A DNA stretch of 64,000 nucleotides from positions 10,478,735 to 10,542,734 of the forward strand of contig NC_057769.1 in NCBI RefSeq assembly GCF_010389155.1. The letters run 5' to 3'. Under the pieces are notes generated by a model. It saw only the letters and a list, made by a program, of their open reading frames with translations, searched no databases and was not told where the DNA came from. Source of the stretch: Erigeron canadensis (lineage: Eukaryota; Streptophyta; Magnoliopsida; Asterales; Asteraceae). The position numbers and the translations under genes are program-made. This document shows positions 24,434-36,600 of this stretch, one piece after another (position 1 is the stretch's first letter; every line of letters starts with the position of its first letter).

Positions 24434-24879
24434 GTGCTAGATGTTGCAGATAGTCTGTTGAACGAGAATTTTGGGAAATCTCTTGATGATATTCTTAATG
24501 CCATTCCTCGTGATAGACAGTCATACTTGATTTCCACCACAATGACTAACAATGTATGGGTGATGTTACTGCGTGTTTCAAAACCTCCGTCCACATGGGC
24601 AGATTTTGAGACATCATCTTAAACAAAAATTGCCCTTGTTGGTAGAGGTATTCTGTCAGGCTATGTCCATTGGAGCAAGAGAAGATTATAACGCCGATAT
24701 GTCTGAACATTGCTGGTGCAAAAGCTGCAGAGAGCAGGTCTAAAAAATCCTGTTAAGGTAAAGAAAATAACACTTAAACAAAGTGCATCGGTTCCAAACT
24801 CTGAGTATTCTTGTGTCAATCCATTTTTATTATTTTGTCAGATTGAAGCAGCATCTAAATATTCCACCGTTGACACAAC
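24434..24879 (+). pseudogene. DEAD-box RNA helicase (RH10-like) pseudogene fragment
   Basis: Similar to DEAD-box ATP-dependent RNA helicase 10, a nucleolar rRNA-processing type. Piece one (24434–24553) has [20 protein letters not shown], where the Walker B DEAD box has become DVAD, and STTMT in place of motif III SATM. About 150 bp of unrelated sequence follows. Then come KLQRAGLKNPVK, a spliceable intron (24757–24841) and IEAASKYSTVDT. The fragment then joins the 5' part of an STR10 pseudogene at about 24879. Loss of both ATPase motifs and the fusion make it non-functional. Confidence 0.8.
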
Positions 24880-26428
24880 CACGATGCACCACCTCTTTCC
24901 ATCATCGTGCAACCAGCGTGAAAGTATATTAAGTCTCAAAACATCGCCCAACAACTTATAGAGTCTGGAACCGTGGTCGCCATTCTTCCAAAAGATGCTG
25001 TAACGGCTATCAAAGATGAAGGATACAAGCTTCTTGACATTAGGCCAGAATGGGAAAGAGAAAAGACATGCGTATCCGGGTCAATGCACGTGCCATTGTT
25101 CGTACAATATATGGATAATGGGCCTATAACATTGTTGAAAAAATGGGTTCATTTTGGTTATATTGGGTTATGGACTGGTCAGAACATTACAATGATGAAT
25201 CCTGATTTTGTTGATCAAGTTGATAAAATAGTTCCTGATTAGACTACTGAGGTTCTTGTTGCTTGTGGTGAAGGTTTAAGGTACTATTAACTAGTGTTAC
25301 AGGCTTAACTTTGTTTAGTGTTTGAATAATAGCCAATTAAGTATTCTTGTTATAAGGTTCGACACAATTTGACAGGAAATTGTCTTGGAATTTAACATTT
25401 TAAGACAAAGCAGGAAAGATAGTCTAAAAGACCTTAGATATATCTTAGGAAACAATTAGACTTTCGTTTCGACAAGAATGTGACACATACTTACAGAATG
25501 AATTATATAGGAATATAATGAGTACTAGTAGGTTTGGCAATTTCTATATGAACATGACACAACTTCAATTTGGGTAAAAATGGGCTGACACTAGATAATG
25601 TGGGTTGGGTCTGAGTCAAATGGGTTGACGTGAGTTTGACTTGATTCTCGGTTCTATGATCTTGAATATAGTTCAACTTATTGAAATTGTGCAGCTCGAA
25701 TTTGGGTCAAATGAGTCGATATCCTGTGACCTGATATCTGTTTAGTTATATAGGTTGACAGGTTACCGGACTATCTTTAGGTCAAAAGAGGGTCATGCTG
25801 AGGTTGTGCAGAATGACCGGTATTTTATTCGGGTCGTGTTGGTACAAAGTCACATCTCACATGATTGTAGCTTATAACGCAATATATAATAAACCAAAAG
25901 TCGAGTAAATTACAAAAGTTTGAAAATGGAGGCTTATAGGCCATATGTTATACCATGGGTATTGGGCCGACGTTTGGGGTAAAGTGGTCTGGCCCTTGTG
26001 GTGCAATTCATCATGGTTTTCTAACTGACTGTTTCATGACCCGTAACTCTGCCTGTTTCATAAGAGATCGATATAAGTTGGGAAGTTTTTTTTGGTGTTA
26101 CCACCATTTCATATATAAAATTGACCCACCGTTTTGGTATAATACAATCACAGCTCACAGGTCCTTCACACTGAAACAAACCATGTGCAAATAACTGAAC
26201 TCTTAAAGTCTGGTCTTCTGTTGCAGATCGATGATGGCAACATCAAAGCTACATAAAAATGGATATAAAAACTTGGGATGGCTGGCTGGAGGATTCAATC
26301 GTGCTGTTGATGGAGATTTCCCGGAAGTGGAGGGGCCAGAGAAGTTGCAGTATGCTACAATTGGAGGTGCATCTTATTACTTCCTTAAGATCCTTATTTT
26401 GTTACAAGCAGTGGGGAAGAATAATTAG
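24880..26428 (+). pseudogene. STR10-like pseudogene C (nonsense mutations)
   Basis: Almost full length. Exon 1 ends about 25280 and exon 2 is about 26227–26428, with C-terminal sequence nearly identical to the 7995 gene. A TAA interrupts the 5' part (GTATATTAAGTC near 24925), and an AAG-to-TAG change at about 25240 stops translation just before the active-site segment (LVACGEGLR, still readable). The start codon region is replaced by the helicase fusion. It sits 230 bp from the intact PLC stop codon, tail-to-tail, repeating the arrangement at 7995–11849. Confidence 0.9.
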
Positions 26429-26658
26429 TTTACATGTTGATTTTTTAGTTCCATCCTTCAACCTTTGAACATTCCAAATCATGTCTATTTTTCCTATGAA
26501 GTGCGTTCCCAAAATACTGACCCTGTATTACTTATCTGTTATTTTAATCGATAATTGTATACATTCATAAAGTTTTACATTGCTTAAACATTCACATAAA
26601 ACATACGTTGTGACATATCATGTAAGCAAACTGCAGATAGCGGGCACTCAGTTACAAC

Positions 26659-29600
26659 TTATGAAAACTCAAAACGCATAAGAAGCTTCACAGATTTGTA
26701 TTTATCACCCTTTTGATCGTGAAGAGGTACAGCTCGAATCCCTGACCTGAGTTCAAACACAGGAAGACAAGTTTGACCTCCAAAATCATCCTTCTCAGTC
26801 ATGTCGTATTCATGTACCTCAACACGAAGCAATGCAAGCTCTGGAATCGTCAATGGGAACTCAAACTCTTCTTCCCATTTTGGTGTCCAAGCGTCTTGTA
26901 TGATCTTCGTTTTCTTCATTGCTGAATCAGCGTGAACTCCAGCAATTCCGACCTAAATGAAACTTTCAACTTGTAAGTTTTAAAACTCAAAACATACAAG
27001 TAAACCTAGATTGGAAAATGGCAATGCTAGTTAACCTTGACATAGAAATCTGGTGGTGAATAAATGTCAAAATGTGTTCTTTTGAAATCTAAATGCCACC
27101 CATCCCCCATATACACTTTAACCTGCAAAACAATATATTATATCTTCAAATAAACTCAAACTAATAATCTAGATGTCATAAAGTTAAGAGTTTGTGATAC
27201 CTTGAGAGTCTTTTTCACCGGAAGCGTTGATTTAGGATCAAAGATCTTCTCATCAGGGCCATTTTTAAGATACATATCTGGTTTTTTCACATATCCACAG
27301 CCTCCGTTAGCTCTGAACAGTCCTTGCATCAACCACAATGACCTACCATGGGTCTGTGCTGATCAAAAACATTACTTTTATACAGTCAGGCATTCGGGTA
27401 TGTTAATTGGTCAAAATAGTTCATGTTGAATTGGTCAAAGACAACAGGTTGACTGGTAATATTTGATTTTCTTTTTAATTTCTTAATGTATAATAACCAG
27501 TAGATTGGAATTTTTTTTCAAAACTTCTATAGTATAACAAAAATCTCGTTGAATCATAAAAAGTTAAAAGACCCAAAAGATTAACAGAGAAGGTCCAAGA
27601 TTGACCCGTATGCATTATCCATTCGGACCAAAACTGCAGTCATTGACATGAACTGATATGAAATCAGAAGGGAACAAACCTGCATGTTAAATGCAACCAT
27701 TTGAGCCCCATGAGTCCAACCAATTAAAGGATTATAATTTGATGAGTCTACTCGTGAGCCTTTCGGGAATATCCTTAACAAGTTCCTTTGGGTAAACCTT
27801 CAAAAAGTTAAACAAACCATAAGTCACATAAATTACCAATGCAATCCAGAATGAAACTCTTAAACTTTACCTAATGACATCTTTTGCATGATTCTCAATG
27901 GCTTTTTCGAGTCTTGTTTCCCTTAAGCTAATACGTTTAGCTGCTGTAGGATCGTCCTGTAGCCAGTCTTTCACGCCTCCGTTTAGTTTCTTTGCATGTA
28001 TTGCTATCAGCTGCTTGTACTCCGACTCCACATTTTGTTTCACAATCTCTTCTTCATCTTGAAAATCTTCATCCTTATTATCATCCTAATTGAAAATTTA
28101 TGATTTATCTAGAAGCAAAGAAATGTGCAGACTTGAATAAGTTGTTATAATGATTATAATGTCCAACCTCATCTAAGAATGCATGTTTCTCAAGAGGGTC
28201 AGATAATTCTACACCCCATACATCCTCCTCAGACGAGGCTTTAACATTTACCGACCCTTCATCATTTTCTTTCATGCTCTTGGTGGTGTCCAGATACTCT
28301 TTTGGTGGTTTTGTTGAGACAACAATCCGTTTCTTCAACGATTCCGGGGAAGGAAAATCTTTCATAGGGTCGGATCCAGTGTACTTGTATAGCACATCTC
28401 CAAATGTCTCGGTTACCATCTAATAAAATAGCACTCGTATAAGGTTATACTAAAGGATATTGCATACTCTAACTAGGGATCTAAACGATTCGAGTTGAAT
28501 AACCACATTGTAGATTACCTTAGCAACTTTGGCTTGAAGATCAGGAGTAAGATGATCTTCAAGAGTGAGGATAACCGGATATTCGGATGTGACAAACGCG
28601 AATGTTTTAATGGCTTCTAAGCATTTGTCTAATGTTACAGGCGCTGTTAGTGTCCTGCATATATGTTTTAGTACAGTTACATATGTTATGATTGTTATCA
28701 ACTTGTACGTTTTCTATACAAGCTATACAGTGTGATAAATAACGTAATAGTTATGATAAGTTTATCACCCCTATTTATGTAAAAGTTTATATATACATCA
28801 ACACAATTTATTAGTTAATTGACCTCTTTGGAGTAAGGTATATGAATTATTATTACTCGTATATCTTATATTTAGAGGATTTAGAATTATTGTTGAGCTA
28901 GTAATTAAAGATTATAAATTTGTGAATTTTTTCGTAATATATCTTTGTCTATAAAATCTTTGGGTTTTATCCCTTGTATCAAATAAAACCAGCTCAACTG
29001 GTGGATGCATCTTTAGTTTTTTTCCATAAGTTTTGAGTTTGACTATCTGGAGTGACAAATTAATTTATGAGTTTTCCCCCCTTGAATCACCTGTAATGGT
29101 TCATGGTTTACACTTTACATCTTATAGTTTAGAGTACGTGTAATGTTTTATCTTTGTATATTTGTGTAGTGAGGTCAGAAGTGTCCTTTGATGTTGAAAA
29201 CTGACTTAGTGTTAAAAAGAAAGAAAAAAACGAAAGAATGTATGGATTGGCGCGGTGACATAGTAATAAAAGTGTATATAAATGAAAGGAGATTATCTTC
29301 ACATTCTAGTTATCTAGATATGAGTTTTTTAAAATGGATATGTAATTGATTTATCAACACAATTCGAATCTGAAACCTTTGTGAAGATGTCAAAGTATCA
29401 TCACTAGATCATATCAAAGATGGTTACTTTGATTGGTTTATAGACCCTACCAACCAACTAAAAGTGAGACTATATGATCGATATTTTATTCCTTGAGGTA
29501 CGTAATTTATTCAAAAATAAACAAAGAAGGTTACATACCCTCCATGGACGATGTCAATATCATCTTTGTTAGAATTGGGCCACATGTCGAGTTCGACAAC

Positions 29601-30608
29601 ACGAACACCCCTTTTAAGGGATTCAATAATTGGTACAATGCTACAATCACTGCTTATTTGATTGCCAGTTAGATACGAATTGTGCCCAGTATATATGAAA
29701 TAATGTGCTAATGGAGCCTCCATATCATGCGTCACCTGTTTGTTGTGAAAAGATAGATACGAAGATTAAATTACTAGAAATATATATGTACATAAATTTA
29801 CACTTCATTTTCTAAGAATTACTTGATGTAAAAGCAGAAACATTAACATAGATCATTATTTTTTTTTTAACTATATAAGACAAACATGTTGAAAAAAAAA
29901 AATGATGTGAAAGATGAACCGCACATCACGACCCACATTACTTTATGACTTTTTAATATATTATATGTATCGAATATCAGAACGATACACTATTATGTTT
30001 GGATGGTGATAAAAATTTATAAGAATTTATATTCAGAAGTGGATTAGATTAGGGACTCCTTATTTTAGGGACTGTTAGGGACTTGATCTAGACTGTCTAT
30101 TTTCATCAGATTTAATCACTACTGATCATCTCCGGCGACATCTCTGGCCATATTCATCTCTGGCGACATCTTCGGCGAGACTTACACATAGTAAGTACAA
30201 CTTACACATGTGTAAGTTGAATAAAAATTATGATTCGGAGCGGGCTTTGTCCTTAAGGATATTCATAAACCAAAGCTGGTGGGGGTGATAGGTCAATGAG
30301 GGTGATAGGTCATAATGTTATAGGTCATAGAGGGTGATAGGTCATAGGGGGTGACCGGTGATGAGTGATTTACTTAAAACAAATTGTACTTAAAACATGT
30401 GTAAGTTACTTACACATGTGTAAGTCTCGCCGGAGATGTCGCCGTCACCGGAGGATCATGGTGGTGGTCGGAGATGATCATGGTTGTAGTGGTGGTGGTC
30501 AGAGATGATGGTGGTGGTGGCCGGAAAAGGAAGTAGAAAGAGTCCATAATAGTCCCTAAAATAAGGAGTCCCTAATTTAACTTTTCCTTTTATATTCATC
30601 TACAACAA

Positions 30609-30644
<36 letters not shown>

Positions 30645-33600
30645 ATGCATAATGTACAACTGTTTTAACTGTCTAAAATAATGATTACTTATTTTACTTT
30701 AGATTTAACAATAATAATATTAATAATGATTAATATTAATATATAAAGGCTACCATTAAAAATACCAAATGTAGTAATAAGACATGTTGAAATTTATTTT
30801 ATTATGAAAAAAAATCATCCATCATCATATATATATAATTAATATAATCAATATGTATATCAAATATTATTAACAATATGTATATCGAGTATTAAAAATG
30901 CTATATATATATATATATATTGAGATTGTTTTTTCAATATTCGTTCTTTAGACCCCTGAATACTTTGAGTAGAATATAATCACAAAGAATTCAGGGGAAA
31001 ACTTCATATGTTTGTCACTCTAAGAATCGAACTCTAGACTTATAGGCAAGAACTAGAAATGTCTCTTAACAGTCTCCAAGCAGTTGCCAGTTGATCTGTG
31101 TCTCATTATTTATACTATATTAATAAACAAATTACACTCCCCTTTAATCAACTCTCTACCTTTAAAATACCCAAAATACTCTTAAATTTCAACACATTCT
31201 TAACTCACACACTAAATCTACCAAATATTGTAACAATTGTGACTTTGACCGTTTGACTGCATGTACAATTTGAATAATCATTGAGTTGGCCAATATAGTT
31301 CAAGTGCAATTTGGAGTTCATTTAAGTGCAATGTGTTCATATAGATCAATTTATCGTTCAATTCGGGACTTATATGCTAGTCGAGGTCATTAGTCGTGCT
31401 AATCGGTGCTCACAACTTGAAAACATATAAACTGACTAGTAAATGAAAAATGGATCTTATCCATGGGTTATACCCAACCCATGAGCTAACCATATCCCCA
31501 TCCCACCAAATCTTCTTCCATTCATTTCCACCAACCAATTCTTATCTCTATCTATCTCTACCTAGAATGCAAGAACAAAAACCCTTACACTCCCTATCCC
31601 TCTAAGTTCATCCCTCATTTATTTCAAATCATTTAAGATTTATGTTAGATTCATCATTCTCATCATCTCCTAAGAATTGAAGTCCTCTTATGCAAGAAAT
31701 CTTCTAAAATGGCTTAAAATTCGGACTTAGCTCTTGGTACAAGTTTTTGTAAGTACTTCTTAACTTAAATTCATTTCCATGTAATGTATAATCTGATTTT
31801 AAGCACGAACAAGTCTTGGTCGGTTTTTATGTCAAAAACGGTTTTGGGTTGAAACTAGGGTTTCATTAGGGTTTGGGTTGATTATGAACGAATTTGAGCA
31901 ACAATAAGTGTTATGGAGTGTATTTATGTAGTGGGTTTTGTCTATCTATGTGCAAGAATGAGTTTTGAAGTGGATTCAAGTCATAGTGAAGTCTAAATCG
32001 AGTTTTGGTGTTTTTGGGTTAGTCATGGTCGAATCTAGGCATGGAAAATGATGTTTTGATGCAATGATTGAAAGATATATTGTGTTCAAATGATTTAAAC
32101 AATTTTGGTTAAGTCTTAAACCGAGTATTTAAACTTTAAAAATCGATTAAGGTACCAAAATTGGGTGTTTGGAAGTGTCAAAATCGTGTTTGGGGATTGT
32201 TTGTGCAAATCTGCAGGCCTTAACGCCCGTTCGGGTATTAACGGCCGTTAGGCTGTTGCTTCTGTAACTGCCGTTAGTAATTGAAGGCGTGTAACGCCCG
32301 TTACTTTTGTAACTCCTGTTAGGGACTGATTTTGATAACATTTTTAAACGACTCTAGCTTTTAAACCGTAACTCCGTTTTTAATGTATGACCTATAGTGG
32401 GAATCGTATGAGAGTCTACTTTCTTAAGGTATTATCCATTTTGGCTGAATCCTTCTGCATTTCTAAAATGTTGGGTCAAAGTGTTCTAGTTTATGCTCGG
32501 GAGAGTCATTAAGGCATTTGTGGGATTTTGGCGTGACTAAAACTTACTTAACCAACTTGTGTAGGGTTATAGAGTTGACTTTGATGATACTATGATATAT
32601 GTTGATAGGTTGTGGACATGTGACGGTTGTTGTAAAATTATAGCTCGATATTATCTTGTCGTTTTGCTTGGAAAGCAAGGTGAGTTTCGTAGCTCCTACT
32701 CAATTGAGATTCAGGCTGAAAAGTGTACAACTTTTGTGTGTTGACTTGTTTGAATGTGCAATTATATGTTTGCTTTGATTTATGACATAGTTCAATTGTG
32801 CATACGCTGGATTCTCTTGATTGATGACATGACTTGATTAAGCATATGTTGAGTGTCTTGGGTGATGACATTATGAAGGACAAGAGGATAATTGAGGGAC
32901 AATGTGTGCTATACATGAAAACATAGGACTTGTTAGAATAATTGTTGATATCATTATTACTTGTTCTTGCTTACTATGCGTACTCCAAATATCTTGATGT
33001 AGTTCATTATGGGAATATAAGTGTGAGGGTTACTGATGTACATGGTTTTTATAAGGACATTTGTGATTTACATGTTGTGAGACGGTTTTGTCGATGTGCA
33101 ATCATGTGATTTGCTGTATGATTATTGTTTATGTATGTTGAGTTGTTTAGGTTAGTTGTGTATATACGGAGGACGGTATTGCCTTTGAAAGGTTGGAGAT
33201 GTGGTGGGAAAGCTGCGAGTGACCCTCTATATAAGCATCAAAGGCCTTTCAAAAGTAGTATCGTACGAAGTATATACATATGGTGGTTTGGTTATGTGTG
33301 GACATTGATGGTCATGGATGAACAAATTATGTGCAATTAAGTACAATGAGGTACAATATGTGCAATTGAGTACAATGAGGTACATTACGTGACATTGAGT
33401 ACAATGAGGTACATTGCGTGCAATTGAGTGCAATGAGGTACATTACATGCAATTAAGTACAATGAGGTACAATACGTGCAATTGAGTACAATGAGGTACA
33501 TTACGTGCAATTGAGTATGATGAGGTACATTACGTGCAATTGAGTACAATAAGGTACCTAACGTGCAATTAAGTACAATGAGGTGCATGATGACAATACG

Positions 33601-36600
33601 AACGGGTACTTTTAGTACTTGAGTACATTCTGAATGACTTGGGGACTTTGAGGGACATTGGATACAAGGGTGCAAATCTTAGACCATGTTTGATATAAAT
33701 TATGCATTGTTGACATTGACACGCGTTCATGTTCATTCTTTCCTACGAACTCACCAACCTAGTGTTGACTTTGTTAAGTACACTTTTCAGGTAATCTTGT
33801 GAATTCAAGACGTGATGGTTGATTGATGCTTGCACTAGGACTTGGACTTACAGGGATCCAGGATTCATTCGCCCTATTTTTTTTTTCTCTTTTATGCATT
33901 ATGTACTTGATTATTGATGTTGGATTCACTGAATCCTTTTCTTTATTTCATATAGTTCATGTTCTACGATAATCCCATGCATACGCTATATCATTTCCGT
34001 AACATTTCGAGCCTAGCTTGGGGTGTTACAAATATATCCCTAAAATATTTTACACCCATATTTATCCAAACTATCCATTCTTCTTTATTAATTAATTTAG
34101 ATATTTTCACCTAATATCTTTATAATATTTTTAATTAAGTTATTTACAAAAGATACATCCCTTAACCATAAAATAACTACAATACCATTTATGTCAATTA
34201 CTTTTAGATTAATAACTACATCGTTATCACCACCGCCACTAGCACCACCCGTTGCCGTCACCGCCGCCGCATTGCGTGGGTACTCATCTCGTATATATAT
34301 ATATATATATATTGAGATATAACACACAAAAAATAATGTTAGCCTAGTGGTAAGGCAAGCACTTTGTGACCTTAAGGTCTCAGGTTTTATCCCCGCCGGG
34401 AACAAAAAATAATTCTTTTAAGGTACCTGTTACCAATGAAGCCTAGACCCATATGTGAAGTTTAAATACGCTAGTTTGATCTTTCGGGGTGCCCAGATTA
34501 TGTAGGGATAGGATGAAGGTATTTTACCGACATCATATGCCTCATACGGGGTGGGTCCATGGGTATCCAATTGTAGTACCAAGGCTAGGGTTACCCCCAT
34601 TACCTTTTTTTTAAAATTTTAATTAATACATATCAAGTGAGTTATATGATTAAAAAGGGAAATATGCTTGTAGTGAAGGTGTAATTTATTTTATTCAATG
34701 ATTTTTTTTTAGATCTATTTTAAATTTTAGCATAGTTAAATTGAAATATATCATTGTGCGACGTTACTTCTTATATATTTAACTTCAAGATTTATTTAAA
34801 TAATATCAGTTTTTTGCTTCTCAAAACTCTAATGGTTGGAACCAAAGGAAAATGAAATAATACAAATTTGTTATATGTGGTTTTATGGATCCTTTAGACT
34901 ACTATTTTGTTGTTTTATTTTAATTAATATCATGCAAAACGAATATTATGATTTTATAAACCCGACCAAATGCAAAGTTTTGGACTACTTACCAAGAAAA
35001 TAAATTAAAGTAAGTAATCTAAGTAGTCATCACAAGTCAATTTAGATGTGTCGTTTTATTTCAATGTCGATAACATTAAAATATATCAACATTTTGATTT
35101 GCAGATATGTATCAACATCGCAACTTGAATACCATAAACTAAAAGTCTCCATCGTTTATCAATTGTCAAATTTGGGGAAGTCCACAACCAAACTATTATG
35201 AGTTAGTTTGGGGAAACATCATGAAAAGAATATGTAATATGAGCATATATATAGAATGAATATCTTTATATTTTTATTTATTTATTTGTACTATATTATA
35301 AAGCAGATTTCTCCTAAATTTTCAACAATGAACTTAAAATTTTCAATATTGATTTTAAGTATTTCCCCAAAATGCCCTCTTATCTATTTTATATTTATTT
35401 AAAAAAACTATAATACTCTTTCTCTCTTCTCAAATCTCAACCAATCATCTTTTTTCTCTCTCCTCCCTAAATCATTTATTCCTCGAATTTATTCAAAATC
35501 TTTTATCTCAAAAACCGTACGTCTATAAATTATAAAAACTATATGGGTGTTCTTAAAATTTCATGCTATTTCATTAGAGATGTCATTCGATATACTTTCG
35601 ACAAAATTTTAAATCCGAGGACGGAGCCCATACGGCTAAGACATTTGACTATCATACTCTACGACCTAGGAATCACCACCACCATTTTACCACCGCAAAG
35701 TGCGGATACTTGCTCTCGTTTTTATAAACACAAATTTCATTAAGTCGACTTAACAATTGTAAGATGATATCTCAAATTATTAATTAAATATTTATGTTCT
35801 AGTTTGCTCCAAACCTTCTAAAAAAGCAAAACTTCTTATTTCTCTTTTACACCACTAAACCAGATTTTATTGATGGATATTTATAATTTATATTTAATTG
35901 TTTATTGATATGACAGTAATTGTTAATTTGAAGGTTATTTTAACATTGTAAGTTGTAATTATAATCCCTCTTAGGGTGGGGAGCGCCTCGTCACCCCTCT
36001 CCTCTCTCCCCGATTTTGCTTATCTTCCCCCCCCCTAATGCTAGGAATGTCTCCCCACCTCTCCCCATCATTTTCTATTTAATTTAATTTATATTTATTT
36101 TTATTTTAAATAATAACTAAAATATTTTATTTAAAATAAAAATACAACTTAAAACACAAATAAAACACATAATCTTATTCAAACACACAAAAACAATTAA
36201 AACATACAACTTAATCAATTAATATAAACATACAACTAAGGCAACAGCCATCCGCACTGCTCACAAAGGGCGCATTTCTGCGCCAAAACCATCTCCAACA
36301 TCGGCCCGCTGAGGTGATCGTGTGGCCCGATCACGAAGTCCATGACGTTCTGTTGCTGCTGACTCTGAACCATCCGTGTCATCTCCTCCTCCCGTTTTTT
36401 ATAGCCTCCTCCGCCGCCATATAACTATCTATCATCGCCTTCTGCATCTGAATTTTTTCCTCCCGAATTCGCTTTTTATCCTCATTGTCACATTTCAACT
36501 CGGCGACCATCTTCAAGAATTCTTCAGATGTGGTGGAGGCGGATGTAGACGGCTGCTTACCCTTAGCTCTATGACGAGGTGGCACGGGTCTAGCAGGACG

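Larger units (their letters stand above)
31110..34291 (+). mobile_element. Non-autonomous Helitron interrupted by a solo LTR
   Basis: The left end TTATACTATATTAATAAAC resembles Helitron 5' ends (TCTATACTATATTAATAAA type). After the nested LTR (31229–34030) the sequence continues and ends with a GC-rich hairpin-like CCGCATTGCGTGGG about ten bases before CTCG at 34288–34291, next to a TA repeat. The right part is closely similar to the end of the short Helitron at 53861–54123 (TGCATCGCGCAGG then CTAG). The last four bases are CTCG rather than the canonical CTRR. No Rep/helicase is encoded. Confidence 0.65.

Noticed and set aside
31000..31100. tRNA-like sequence on the minus strand (GAGTTCGATTCTT)
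   Set aside because: The B box is good but acceptor and anticodon stems do not form; probably a SINE remnant.
33331..33588. CRISPR-like regular repeat
   Set aside because: Units are contiguous with no unique spacers, and the genome is eukaryotic; it is a minisatellite.
33125..33675. Cys/Ile/Val-rich repetitive open frames
   Set aside because: They come from the 29-bp minisatellite read in changing frame; the period is not a multiple of three.
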